Shown piece after piece: positions 11,583 through 23,327 of a stretch of 64,000 nucleotides of DNA. Under the pieces are notes generated by a model. That model did not search any database and was not told the origin of the DNA. It saw only the letters and a program-made list of their open reading frames with translations. The first letter of the stretch is position 1. Each line of letters starts with the position of its first letter. The translations under genes and the position numbers were made by a program. Source of the stretch: Corbicula japonica (lineage: Eukaryota > Mollusca > Bivalvia > Venerida > Cyrenidae); the NCBI GenBank assembly GCA_038501625.1, contig JAZAYU010000009.1:12438301-12502300 (forward strand), read 5' to 3'.

Positions 11583-12579
11583 TAGGGATGGGATCGAATA
11601 CCAAAATCCCTATTCGAATATTCGCCGGATAAATTCGAATATATTCGAATATTCGAATTTTATTCGACTTTTACCTGAGTTTAGATAGAATGTCCAGAAA
11701 CTAAATGTGTCCGAATTTTCTTAATATCCGAAATATGTCACATTTGATAATTGTTATCGTATCAGTATTTGCTGTTCATTCCTGTTAAATATCTTAATAT
11801 GTACGACTTAAGTTAAGAAGTTTGAATCAAAACTAGTATTGTGTGTTGTTATTTACGGATAGAATATTATACTTAAGAATAGACTCTGATGCTGATGTCA
11901 GCTGTCCAAGATGCATTCTAAATTTAGATCATCACGAACGCTTAAGGAGACTGTGTTCTATTTTTATGGAATGACATAGCTCAGACGGAAAACCAAATTA
12001 AACAGACATTGAAACAATTTTGTCTATATTTCAACACACGTGATTTATAATTGTCGCATTTCATTTACTAATTTTTCCCATAAAAGACAGATGAAAATAT
12101 CGATAATCTATAACATGATCGCAAGAAAAACTGTCAACTTGCCAATTAGCACCGCAGGTGACAATAAGCAGGCTTTAATCCATCGCCCTATTAAGCAAGC
12201 AGTCCAATAGTTAGGGCCTTTACAACACCACCTGCTGTGACCCTTTGTTTTTATAACAATTAAGTACACCTGTAATTTTGGTTGATGCGACAATTAGGCA
12301 GAGAAAAAGATGTTTACCCCCTGCTCAACCTTGAGAACAAAAGATCAATTAATGTTCGAGCAATTTTTTGAAAGGGCTGTATTTACCTACTTGTTAGTGG
12401 TCTATGGGCCTGTATGACGCATTTTATTACGGACAACCCCTGTATTTTTAATCCAACATTCTTTTTGGATGAGAGCATACTTATATTAAAAATCTCGAAT
12501 ATTCGAATCCTGAAATCTCATTCGAATATTCGTTGTCAAACCGAATATTCAAACATTCGAATATTCGGCCCCATCCCTA
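11583..12579. mobile_element. Non-autonomous hAT-type element (~1.0 kb MITE)
   Basis: The ends are TAGGGATGGG (11583) and CCCCATCCCTA (ending 12579), with matching subterminal runs of ATTCGAATATTCG on both sides. It is flanked by a perfect 8-bp direct repeat TTGGAAAG (11575-11582 and 12580-12587). TAGGG-type termini with 8-bp duplications are the signature of hAT transposons. The 997-bp interior has no transposase, so it would need an enzyme in trans. The intact duplication suggests little change at the ends since insertion. Confidence 0.93.
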
Positions 12580-12728
12580 TTGGAAAGTAAAAAACAACTG
12601 CCTAAGCCATTTTCAGAATAAAAGGAAGTTCAAGTACAGTTACATAATCACACAAAAATGCCTCCATTTGTAGAAGCAGAAATGTACAACTTAAACATGA
12701 CAATGTTGTTTGAGCCTTGAAGGTCTCT

Positions 12729-12734
12729 TTTAAT
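12729..12734 (-). promoter_or_regulatory. Possible polyA signal of PSMD10 (ATTAAA)
   Basis: Read on the minus strand, this is ATTAAA about 200 bases after the PSMD10 stop codon and just past the palindromic MITE. It is the nearest polyA-like hexamer I found; the actual cleavage site is not known. Confidence 0.3.
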
Positions 12735-12787
12735 ATTAACTTGTTAAGGTTTGATATGGACTCCATTCTCTATGACGCCATGGGCTG

Positions 12788-12923
12788 AAGGTTATAAAAC
12801 TGAGATTTGAAACCAGTCTCAAATCTCAAGGATCTGATTGGCTGAAATGGCGACTGGTCGCCATTTCAGCCAATCAGATGCTTGAGATTTGAGACTGGTT
12901 TCAATGCTCAGTTTTATAACCTT
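12788..12923. mobile_element. Near-perfect palindromic MITE (~136 bp)
   Basis: The left half AAGGTTATAAAACTGAG... is mirrored by ...CTCAGTTTTATAACCTT. The inner part GATTGGCTGAAATGGCGAC faces GTCGCCATTTCAGCCAATC, centred near 12855, so the DNA can fold as one hairpin. On the minus strand it starts about 10 bases after the PSMD10 stop codon. Diverged relatives lie at 20477-20550 and 32500-32612. Confidence 0.9.
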
Positions 12924-12933
12924 AGGCAATGGT

Positions 12934-15900
12934 TCATCTGTCAGTGGGTATTATCTGCACTTGTTCACTGAGCTTCTGTAAGGTTCTCCGCAGATTTGGG
13001 GGTGCCATGTCTAGTGGAGTCTTTTCTTCCTGCAAAATATAATTTCAAAATTACTAGTTATTTGATCTTTTTTGGTTATGAAAAAGAGAAAACAAGTTAA
13101 CATGGAAATGCCACAATCGGATAAATAAAGCATCCCAGAATAGTTTAAGAAAAGCACCGCCAACGGGTGCCTGACAATCATATGTTTAGTAAGTAAAGTA
13201 GCATAACTGCATCATCAACTGCAGTGAACAGATATGGAAATGCAAGTTGAAAATGTTGTAGCTTTAACACATACTAGAATTGTGTATCTAGGACAGATAA
13301 ACATTCCAACACCTATCCACAATTGTTAACCCTTTCCTCCATAGACACACCTTTATTGCGTGGGCAAACAGTGTAGATCCAGATCAACCAGCACATCCGT
13401 GCCTTCTGATCAGGATCTGCACTGTTCGATTTTTGATTGGTTAGTTACATGTATTTCTGAACAAAATGCGACCAGTGAAGATCCTGATCAGACAGCACGA
13501 TGTGCTGGCTGATTTGGATCTACACTGGTCGCACATGCGTAAAAATGCGTATATATGGAGGAAAGGGTTAAACAAGAGGGTCCATAGAACCCTGGGTTGC
13601 TCACCTGTCAACAACTGCTCAATGGTTGCAAGAGTTGTGTGCAAGTTTGGTAAAATCAAGTCAAAAATTAAAAAAAAATTAAGCTGCTATTGTGGAGAAA
13701 ATGCAACTAGATGATGCTCTATACCAAATATCTAAGCTCTAGGCCTTACGGTTTCATAGAAGAAGATTTTTAAAGATTTACTATAGAACACTATGTAACA
13801 AAACTAGTGACCCCCAGGGCGGAGCCATTTTCGACCCCAGGAGAATAATTTGAACAACATTTGTAGAGGACCATAACATGATGACACAAACCAAATACCA
13901 AGGTTCTAGGCCTTGTGGTTTTAGAGAAGAAGATTTTTTTAAGTTTTCCCTATGTAAGTCTATGTAAAACAAGTGACCCCTGGGGCGGGGCCATTTTTGA
14001 CCCCAGGGGGATAGTTTGAACAATTTTGGTAGAGGAACACTAGATGATGCTGTATATCAAATATTAAGGCTCTAGGCCTTGTGGTTTTAAAGAAGAAGAT
14101 TTTCATGTTTTTCCTATATAACTATATGTAAACCAAGAAGACCCTAGGCAATGGCCGATTTTGGCCCAGGGGACACAATATGAACACATTAAGTAGACAT
14201 CCATTAGACAATGCTACTTACCAAATATCTAAGCTGTACGCATTGTGGTTTGTGAGAAGATTTTTAAAGATTTCCTATATAAGTCTATGTAAAATGAAGT
14301 GACCCCTGGTGCGGGGCCAATTTTGACACCAGGGAAATAATTTGAACAATCTCTGTAGAGTTCCACTAGAGGGTGCTAAATGCCAAATATCTAAGCTCTA
14401 GGCCTTGTGGTTTCAGACAAGAAGATTTTTAAAGTTTTTCTTTTAGGTTGCCATGGCAACCAGAGTTCTGCATGGAATTGATTTCTTTGAACAAATTTGG
14501 AAGAGCTTCATGCAAGGAACATCCGTGGCAAGTTTCATCAACTTTGGCCCAGGGGTTTAAGAGGAGATGTCGTTTAAAGTAAAAGTTTACCGACGGACAA
14601 TGTACGAACAGACGCCGGACAAATTGCGATCGCAAAAGCTCACCTTGTCATCACATGACAGGTGAGCTAAAAACAAGAACAGATTATCCAGCATGTTTTA
14701 TAAGAAACTGAGCATATTTCCACAACTTATCATAAATATGCATAGTATGCAATTCTATTAAGTTAAACAAGGTGAAATGATTATAAATTTCTATTTTAAG
14801 AAACTGTGACCATGAGCTTTTTCCAGTGGATTCCAATGGAGCATTATTGTGATGTTTGGTTATAATATTCTCAGGCTTTGCCAAGGTCAACTCATCAACG
14901 ACAGAATGACAAGGGCTAATCACTACAGATTTAATTGGAAAAGTGTAAACACAGCAAATATTTAAAATTGAAAACAAGAACTACCTTGTTCATAATGGTA
15001 ACATAAGCTCCATGTTCTATCAACAACTTTGCAACTTCTGCTCTCTCCTCCTCACAGGCCAAGTGGCTGAAATGGTAATAATTATTTTACTATTTATTAT
15101 ATATCATCGCCATAGTGCAGAAAAATGGTAAAAGTACCATTAAAACAAGAGGGCCATGATGGCCCGAAATCGCTCACCAGAGTACAAAAGTACTCTCAGT
15201 TTTTAATTGAGAATGGAAAGGTTCACAATGGTGGATGTAAAGTCATTGAAATTGTATTATTTGGGGCCAATATTGACCACAGGGCCAACATTTAAACAAT
15301 GTTGGTAAATGGTCTCTTCACAATACTCAACACCAAATATCTAAGGTCTAGTCCTATTAGTTTCCGAGAAAATGATTTTTCATGTTTTCCTATATAAATC
15401 AATGTAAACTAAGAGAACCCTGGGGCGTGGCCAATTTTGGCCCAGGGGACATAATTTGAACAAACTTGGTAGACATCCACTAGACAATGCTACATACCAA
15501 ATATCTAAGCTTTAGGCATTGAGGTTTCCAGTAGGAAGATTTTTAAAGTTTGCCTTTTTCACATATTAAGGGCCCCCGGGGCGGGGACAATTTTAACCCC
15601 AGGGCCAACTTTTAAACAAAGTTGATAAAGGGTCTCTACACAATACTCAGCACCAAATATCTAAGATCTAGTCCTATTAGTTTCGGAGAAAAATGATTTT
15701 TCATGTTTTTCCTATATAACTATATGTAAACCAAGAACCCTAGGGCGTGGCCGATTTTGGCCCAGGGGACACAATTTGAACAATTTAGTAGACATCCATT
15801 AGACAATGCTACTTACCAAATACCTAAGCTGTACACATTGTGGTTTGTGAGAAGAAGATTTTTAAAGATTTCCTATATAAGTCTATGTAAAATAAAGTGA

Positions 15901-18900
15901 CCCCTGGGGCGGGGCCAATTTTGACCCCAAGGAAATAATTTGAACAATCTTTGTAGATTTCCACTAGAGGGTGCTTAATGCCAAATATCTAAGCTCTAGG
16001 CCTTGTGGTTTCAGACAAGAAGATTTTTAAAGTTTTTCCTTTAGGTTGCCATGGCAACCAGAGTTCTGCATGGAATTGATTTCTTTGAACAACTTTGGAA
16101 GAGCTTCATGCAAGGAACATCCGTGGCAAGTTTCATCAACTTTGGCCCAGGGGTTTAAGAGGAGATGTTGTTTTTTTAAGCAAAAGTTGACGCCGCACGA
16201 CACACCACGGACACAGGGAGATCCTAAAAGCTCACCATGAGCACAAGTGCTCAGGTGAGCTAAAAATAAGTTGACCCTTACCTCCATATATATGCATTTT
16301 TATGCATGTGCGACCATTGTAGATCAAGATCAGCCGGTACATACATGCCGTCTGATCAGGATCTGCACAGGTCGCATTTTGGTCAGAAATAACCTAATGA
16401 ATCAAAAAGCTAACGATGCAAATCCTGATCAGACGGCATGGATGTGCTGGCTGATCTAGACCTACACTGTTCGCCCATGCAATAAAGTTGTGTCTATGGA
16501 GGAAAAGGTTCATATACCATTTTTGCACCAGGGTGATGACTAAAGCTGGAGCAACACCTAAGACTATACACCATTTCAGTTACTATCAGTTTTAAATTAC
16601 CTCCCCCTTGGTGACATCATATAACGATTGTTATTGTATTGAGGACACAATAAAGCACCAACTTCTATTAAAAGAGCACCTCATATTAAGTAATTTCCGG
16701 TCACAGAATGCAACTCTTGTTGGACTATGGGCGAATAACTGAAATGGTGTTTAATGCAACATTCTCTTGTAAAGCCTTTTACTTCAAATGCATCCGTTAC
16801 ACAACTTGTGTTCCCTGTTTTTCCAAGCCCAGACCTAGATCAGTCAGCAAACTGGTGAAGTCTGATAGGGGTAGAAAGTATACGCTACTCAGTTGAAACT
16901 ATGCAGTGAAATTAATGGATATTTATCAATCACATAATGAACAAATCCAATTCCATCACACTATTTTGGCAGACTATCTGTTAATAAAGATTTATTAAAA
17001 GAATCCAGCAGACTTCAAGATAATATAGTTTTATTTAAAAAGTTTCAGGAACCATTTCATTAAACCATTTAGTGTTAGGAACATTATTTGTTACATCTGA
17101 GAGACCAGTTTGCACCCAGACTAACCTGTCTGATAATGGTGAACACTGTGTAATATTCAGTTCATTAATTTCTGTGAAACAACTTTAGGAACAGAGAATG
17201 GACAGGCTTTTTTTGAGATATGGTTAAGCTGATTATATTCTTTCACCAAGTTAACGTTTGAGATATGGCTGTTTCTCCAACAGATAAGGCTGTTATCCCT
17301 ATGCAAACAGTGTAGAACCAGATCAGCTGGCACATCCGTAACATTTCTGACCAAGCCTCGATCAGTGGAGATCCAGATCATTCAGCTTTGATGTGCTGGC
17401 TAATCTGATACTACACTGGTTGCACATGCAATAAAATCTGTAAACCAGCCACCCAAGGAAGTTACAAAAAATGGCTGCTTAACAAAGGTGGCTGTTTAAG
17501 ACAGGTAAAAATTAAAACAAAATGTCAGTTTAGGACATATTCAAACTGGCTGTTCAAGACGTGGTTGCTGAATGCAGGTTCAACTGTATATTGGTAAATT
17601 TTAAAGCTTATTAAATCTAAAGTCAGAGAACTTACAGAGGTGTGTTGCCCACAGAGTCCTTGTAGTTGACATCTGGTCTGTATTGCAGCAGTAGTTTTAC
17701 CATTTTCACATGGCCCTTGGAGGCTGCCCGGTGGAGAGGGGTGTTCTCATACGAGTCTCCTACATTTGGGTCACACCCATTTTCTAACAACTTTTCTGCT
17801 ATCTATTGTCAAGAAAAATATTGTAATTATTTGTATAATTATTTGTATAATAAACCCTCAAGTATAATATATGTATGAGTTTCCATTTCTGTAAATTGAT
17901 GGTGAATGACACATAACAGAAACTGGATCTTGTCCAATGTCTATGAGGGCTGTTGTTATTCCGATAAATCTTAGAAAATTTGAATAAAATGAAAACTGCT
18001 AAACACATTTTAAAAGATAATCGGCTAAATGCAAATGTTTAACCTTGAAATGTTACACTGATGCCGACAAAATAGTGAGTATAACAGCTCAAGATACTAT
18101 TCAAATAGTCAAGCTAACAACAGTGTCACATTTATCATCACTCAATTCTGATGACATGTTCAAAATTGTAGAAGTAATTCATTTCATTAAATTTTAAAGA
18201 ACCCTGCAACTGTAGAAGTTTTAATGTCACAAAGATTTTAATAACCCTGCCCCCTCCAACAACTTATGCACTGAACTGTATAAACAATTTTCACAGTAAT
18301 GTACTTGTTGCTGAAAATATGTTTAAAGTTTCAAGTCAGTATTTTAAAAACTGTAGGAGTAGTTCATGTCACATGATTTTGAATAATCCCACCCCCTCCC
18401 CCTCCACCTGTCCCCTCTAAACATGTAATTGACAATTGACTGAATCATGAAAAATATGTCATGCACATCTTGTTTGAAGTTGAACACATGTTTAAAGTTT
18501 CAAATCAATATCTTTTAAACTATAAAAGTAGCTCTAGTTTGAGTCATAACCAGACCAATCAGATGACAACTCTATTGTTTGCAAGGATAACACTATATTC
18601 TATTCTGTAATATTCTACCTCATATCTGTCTTTTGAAGCAGCATAGTGCAGTGAACACTGACCAGTCTTGTTGATGGCATTGACTTGAGCATCATGGGCC
18701 AACAAGTCTGACACGATCTGGGTACGTCCAGCTGAGGCAGCTATCATCAGCGGTGTCCAGTTTGACTGAAACACAGGAATAAACTTAACTCCATGAATAA
18801 GTGTTTATCACAAAAGAGTGTAGATCCAGATCAGCCAGCAAATCCATGCCATCTGATCAGGATCTAAACCCATATATCCTTTCTCTGCCCTTAACTTTAT

Positions 18901-20693
18901 AAAACGATGCGAAAAATAGCTGTTCTAAAAACAGGACAGGATGAGAGTTTTGTTAATTGGTTAATTAAAATGTTAATTAGCTTAATTTTGCAAAAACCTA
19001 AAATTATATACATACAATAAAAATTATGAATGGGAAAGTAATTGTTTCTCTAACAAGAGTAAGAAGTAATGTTTAATATTTATATGTAATTAACTATTGC
19101 ATCAAGTTATTTGATGAAATTCATCACTGTCTTTAAAATAACAAGAGGTGTTTGTCAAACACAAATGCCCCCCCTGACGTGCAAGTGATATCTATTAGCA
19201 TTGAATTTAAATTTTTGGAAATTTAGAGACTTTTGTAAGCTTTAGCAATGAAGGGTACCAGTCATGAAAGCAATTTACAAGACGGTGGAACTCCTATATA
19301 TCAATAACCAGGTGATAATCAGTGCCTATTTATGACACGGCATATATTGAAATAGTTTAAAATTAATGTTATGGATCATTAATATATATCTTTACTTGAA
19401 ATTGTCATGGGGAAAAATAATCACAACTTTACACTGAGAAGTATTTTATTTTATTATACAAATAAACATAAAAACGTTGTCTAGTTATTGATCGAACAAG
19501 GTTTTTTGTTGTCAAGGCCACCGTGACCTTGACCTTTGACCTACTGACCCCAAAACCAATAGGGGTCTTCTACTGGTCACGACCAACTTCCACACCAAAT
19601 ATGAGGTCTGTATCACAAAGCGTTGTCTAGTTATTGATCGGACAACGTTTTTGTATGCAAATGCCACTGTGACCTTGACCTTTGACCTACTGATCCTAAA
19701 ATCAATAGGGTTCTTCTACTGGTCATGACCAACCTCCACACCAAATATGAGGACTGTATCACAAAGCGTTGTCTAGTTATTGATCGGACAAGGTTTTTGT
19801 GGTCAAGGCCACTGTGACCTTGACCTTTGACCTACTGACCCCAAAATCAATAGGGGTCTTCTACTGGTCATGACCAACCTCCACACCAAATATGAGGACT
19901 GTATCACAAAGCGTTGTCTAGTTATTGATCGGACAAGGTTTTTGTGGTCAAGGCCACTGTGACCTTGACCTTTGACCTACTGACCCTAAAATCAATAGGG
20001 GTCTTCTACTGGTCATGACCAACCTCCACACCAAATATGAGGACTGTATCACAAAGCGTTGTCTAGTTATTGATCGGACAAGGTTTTTGTGGTCAAGGCC
20101 ACTGTGACCTTGACCTTTGACCTACTGACCCCAAAATCAATAGGGGTCTTCTACTGGTCATGACCAACCTCCACACCAAATATAAGGACTGTATCACAAA
20201 GCGTTGTCTAGTTATTGATCGGACAAGATGTGGTCTACGGACCGACATACCGACCGACATACCGACATACCGACCGACCGACATGTGCAAAGCAATATAC
20301 CCCCGCTTCTTCGAAGGGGGGCATAATTAAGTATTATTAATGGGATTTAACAGCAAAGTATTCAAGTTTTAGTTCTACCACAATTAAAAAAATTCCTTTT
20401 GAAAGTACATTTGTTTTGTTTAGAAATAGCCAATAAAAATCCTTATTCTGCAACAATAAAGCCCTTACTGCTGCCCAAGTCTCCATTTCAACCTATCAGA
20501 TGCTTGAGATTTCAGACTTAGCTCCAGTTTAGGTTTTATGATCTTGGGCACTTGTTTATTAAAACTGCACTGAAAATCAATGCACTACACGAACCTCATC
20601 TCTGGCATCCACAGGAACATTCAGGGACAGAAGATACTCTACAATCTCTGTGTGCCCGCCTGATGCTGCCCAGTGTAGCGGCATACGCTGAGT
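12934..20693 (-). CDS. PSMD10: 26S proteasome non-ATPase regulatory subunit 10 (gankyrin), exons 2-6
   Basis: Gankyrin is a small all-ankyrin protein that binds the Rpt3/PSMC4 C-terminal domain and chaperones assembly of the proteasome cap. Five minus-strand exons with GT/AG borders and matching phases: 20595-20693, 18619-18765, 17636-17802, 14985-15066, 12934-13029 (stop TGA 12934-12936), giving about 196 residues. Recognisable ankyrin stretches in order: PLHWAASGGHTEIVEYLL, TPLMIAASAGRTQIVSDLL, SLHYAASKDRYE, TPLHRAASKGHVKMVKLLL and HLACEEERAEVAKLL, ending NKEEKTPLDMAPPNLR. These align stepwise with vertebrate gankyrin (226 residues), whose first exon encodes ~36 residues. That N-terminal exon should lie above 20693 but I could not find it. 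The C terminus is a few residues longer than the human one. Introns carry many repeat insertions, and the 3' UTR begins with a palindromic MITE. Confidence 0.93.
13327..13570. mobile_element. GATCAGCC palindromic MITE, full copy (PSMD10 intron)
   Basis: The termini are perfect inverted repeats, TAACCCTTTCCTCC and GGAGGAAAGGGTTA. Each arm also has the subterminal motif GTAGATCCAGATCA(A/G)CC or its complement and a CTGATCAGGATCT block. Length is 244 bp with no coding capacity. Related copies lie at 16271-16510, 17290-17445, 18808-18873, 44880-46645 (split), 54434-54620, 55381-55462 and 55676-55838. Confidence 0.88.
13571..14677. repeat. Intronic tandem-repeat carrier (GCTCACCTGTCA termini), copy 1
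   Basis: Inverted termini GCTCACCTGTCA (13599-13610) and TGACAGGTGAGC (14656-14667), with AACAAG at both outer edges. Inside are several diverged units built on GACCCCTGGGGCGGGGCCA, then CCAAATATCTAAGCTCTAGG, then AGAAGAAGATTTTTAAAG. A 130-bp unique 3' part follows (14447-14577, GGTTGCCATGGCAACCAGAG onward), then a GACGG/GACGCCGG tract (14589-14620). The unique part is almost identical to 16045-16175 in the second copy. Confidence 0.82.
15143..16270. repeat. Intronic tandem-repeat carrier, copy 2
   Basis: Same family as 13571-14677: left AAACAAGAGGGCCATGATGG, then units with CCCTGGGGCGTGGCCAATTT and CCAAATATCTAAG, the shared GGTTGCCATGGCAACC 3' part (from 16045), a GACGCCGCACGAC tract (16185-16215), and an end with a GAGCACAAGTGCTC palindrome before AGGTGAGCTAAAAATAAG. 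It lies in the next PSMD10 intron in the same orientation as copy 1. Inverted terminal motifs differ from those of copy 1 apart from the GGTGAGC end. Confidence 0.82.
16271..16510. mobile_element. GATCAGCC palindromic MITE copy (PSMD10 intron)
   Basis: Arms with GTAGATCAAGATCAGCC on the left and GGCTGATCTAGACCTAC on the right, the central AGAAATAACCTAATGAATC, and degenerate termini (ACCCTTACCTCC and GGAGGAAAAGGTTC). It sits directly against the end of the carrier at 15143-16270. Confidence 0.85.
16511..17289. other. PSMD10 intron sequence, nothing recognised
   Basis: AT-rich intron DNA between two MITE copies. I see no exon with matching splice sites on either strand. Confidence 0.5.
17290..17445. 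mobile_element. GATCAGCC palindromic MITE, eroded copy
   Basis: ACAGTGTAGAACCAGATCAG on the left and CTAATCTGATACTACACTGG on the right form the arms, with a shortened middle; the outer CCTCC termini are lost. It lies within a PSMD10 intron, about 190 bp from the 17636-17802 exon. Confidence 0.75.
17803..18618. other. PSMD10 intron
   Basis: AT-rich, with two or three degenerate copies of a motif combining GTAG(A)AGTAxTTCAT, a run near GATTTTxAATAA and CCC(A/T)CCCCCTCC at about 18170-18420. No gene. Confidence 0.5.
18808..18873. mobile_element. GATCAGCC MITE fragment (half copy)
   Basis: AGTGTAGATCCAGATCAGCC followed by CCATGCCATCTGATCAGGAT is a single arm of the palindromic MITE family; the other arm is missing. 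Confidence 0.7.
19141..20328. mobile_element. Tandem-repeat carrier with 145-bp units (ATGCCCCCC termini)
   Basis: The left end ACAAGAGGTGTTTGTC...AATGCCCCCCCT faces the right end CGAAGGGGGGCATAATT. Between them are five units of 145 bp (GTCAAGGCC anchors at 19804, 19949 and 20094), each with GTGACCTTGACCTTTGACC, AATAGGGGTCTTCTACTGG and CGTTGTCTAGTTATTGATCG. An ACCGAC-rich tract (20229-20285) precedes the right end. It lies in the PSMD10 intron between exons 20595-20693 and 18619-18765. No coding capacity. Confidence 0.83.
20477..20550. mobile_element. Fragment of the 12788-type palindromic MITE
   Basis: TCTCCATTTCAACCTATCAG, GATGCTTGAGATTTCAGACT and GGTTTTATGATCTTGGGCA match one half of the hairpin at 12788-12923 with several substitutions. 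The other half is absent. Confidence 0.65.
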
Positions 20694-20743
20694 CTGAAAC
20701 AGCAGGTCATTTTATCCTCATATATCAAACAACAACAAGAGCT

Positions 20744-23327
20744 GTCAGAGGAGACAGCATGCTCAACTATTCGAATCATTTGAAACAAATGCAATTTGAA
20801 GATTAAAACAATAACAACTATGGCCATACATTCATGTCCAATCAGGAAAAATATTAACAAGTGAATGGTAAGGGAGAAATTCATTTCAAATAACAGAAAT
20901 AATTCCTTAATGTACCATAAATATTAAACAGAATAGGGGAATAACTATGAAATATTTCTGAATTTGTTAGAAAACTTGTTAGTTATTTTTTATTAGAGAC
21001 ATTTACTTTTAGTCAAATATCAATCACTTCAGTAATGTAACAGAAAAAGAACTGAAATGAAAATATAATGGAAGTTTGAAGTTGATACCTTAAGTATTTG
21101 TAAAGTTATCGATGAAGTGCACTTAAGTGAAAATATAAGTGAAACTAGAAATGTGATCAAAGGACACGGATGCCCCGGCTATGTATCGTTTTCAGACACT
21201 CAAGTGCAATGATGGGAATAATACCATTTCAAAGACAGTGATGTTTGAGTAATTATAAGAATATGCATAAACTTGAAGATCAAGTAAATTATTTGTATTT
21301 GTGGCACTGTTGTCTTCTCATTACGGAAATGTCTGTGAAGAAGTTGAAGGTAATGCAATGCAATGTCATAGTGAACATTTGTGCCAAGTTATTTTGAAAT
21401 CCCTTCATTCATAAAGAAGTTATAGCCCGAACAAGTAAATTCAAGTTTTAGTAACTGTGACCTTGACCTATGACTTTCAGGCATGGGTAATGTACGCAAC
21501 ACACCGCCTTGTCATGGTGAACATTTGTGCCAAGTTATTTTGAAAACCCTCCATTCAAAACAAAGTTATAGCCCGGACAAGAAAATTCTATTTTTAGTAA
21601 CAGTGACCTTGACCTTGGACCTACAGGCATGGACATGGTACACGACTCACCACCTTGTCATGGTAAACATTTTTGCCAAGTTATTTTGAAATTACTCTAT
21701 TCCTTACATAGTTACAACCCTGACAAGAAAATTCTATTTTAGTAACAGTGACCTTGACCTTGGACCTACAGGCATGGGCATGGTATGGGACACACCACCT
21801 TGTCATGATGAACATTTGTGTCAAGTTATTTTGAAATCACTCTATTCCTAACGAAGTTACAGCCTGGACAAGAGAATTCTATTTTTAGTTACAGTGACCT
21901 TCACCTACAGGCATGGGCATGGTACGCAATACACCGTCCTGTCAACGTGAACATTAGTGTCAAGTTATTTTGAAATCCCTCCATTTATAATGAAGTTACA
22001 GCCCGGACAAGAAAATTCTATTTTTAGTAACAGTGACCTTGACCTTGGATCTACAGGCATGGGTATTGTGCGGACACACTGCCTTGTCATAGTGAACATT
22101 TGTGCAAAGTTATTTTGAAATCCCTTCATTCATAACAAAGTAACAGCCCGGAGAAAGGAAATTCTATTTTTAGTTACAGTGACCTTGACCTTTGACCTAC
22201 AGGCATGGGCATGGTACGCAACACACCACCCTGTCATGGTGAACATTTGTGCCAAGTTATTTTGAAATCCCTCCATTCATAACGAAGTTACAACCTGGAC
22301 AAGAAAAATCTATTTTTAGTAACAGTGACCTTGACCTTGGATCTACAGGCATGGGTATTGTGTGGACAAACCGCCTTGTAATGGTGAACATTTGTGCCAA
22401 GTTATTTTGAAATCACTCCATTCATAACAAAGTAACAGCCCAGACAAGAAAATTCTTTTTTTAGTAACAGTGACCTTGACCTTCGACTACAGGCTTGGGC
22501 ATGTACGTGACACACCGTCTTGATATGGTGAACAATTATACCAAGTTATTTAAAAATCCAAAAGAAATAACAAAGTTAAAGAGCAGACATGATTTTGCAA
22601 GAAAATTCTATTTTTAGTAACAGTGACCTTGACCTTGGACCTACAGGCATGGGTATTGTACGCGACACACTGCCTTGTCATGGTTAACATTTGTGCAAAG
22701 TTATTTTGAAATCCTTCCATTCATAATGAAGTTAAGGGCCAAGTGTATATTTTGCTTAACACAAAATGTAAGTGAAAAAGGGGCATAATTTGAAAAATAT
22801 TGGAAGCAGGGTTATGGGTCTTGTTGGTTATGATGAAGATTTTGATGGTGAAAATATATTCAAGTTTCAAGGCAATATCTCAAGTAGTTTTAAAGTTATG
22901 GGCAAAATGCATATTTTGCTTAACACAAAATATAAGAAAAAAGGGGCATAACTTCAAATATATTGACAGCAGAGTTATGGGTCTTGTTGGTAATGATGTA
23001 GAATTGATGGTGAATATATATTCCAAGTTTCAAGTTGATATCTCAAGTAGTTTATAAGTTATGAACCAAAGTGCATATTTTCCTCAACGCAAAATTTAAG
23101 TGAAAAAGGGGCATAACTTGAAAAATATTTGTAGCAGAGTTATGGGTCTTGTTGGTAATGATGTAGAATTTGATGGTGAATATATATTCCAAGTTTCAAG
23201 TTGATATCATAAGTAGTTCTCAAGTTATGTACCAAAGTGCATATTTTGTTTAACGGACGGAGACGCTGACGCCGACACTGGGGCGAGTAGGATAGCTCCC
23301 CTATTCTTCGAATAGTCAAGCTAAAAA
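20744..23327. repeat. Composite tandem-repeat element upstream of PSMD10 exon 20595-20693
   Basis: The left edge carries AGAGCTGTCAGAGGAGACAG and GCTCAACTATTCGAA; the right edge carries its complement, TTCGAATAGTCAAGC (23305-23320), after a GACGCTGACGCCGAC tract (23256-23283). Two different arrays lie inside: ~145-bp units at about 21330-22735 (GTGACCTTGACC and CAAGTTATTTTGAAATC anchors at 21386, 21532, 21678 and 21823), and three ~150-bp units at 22740-23250 with AAAAAGGGGCATAACTTG. The inner block starts near 21140 with AACTAGAAATGTGATCAAAG, so one repeat may have inserted into another. Confidence 0.75.

Noticed and set aside
14429..14635. Similar minus-strand frames in 14429-14635 and 16027-16287
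   Set aside because: The matching peptide comes from the shared 130-bp repeat segment of two carrier copies, not from a gene.
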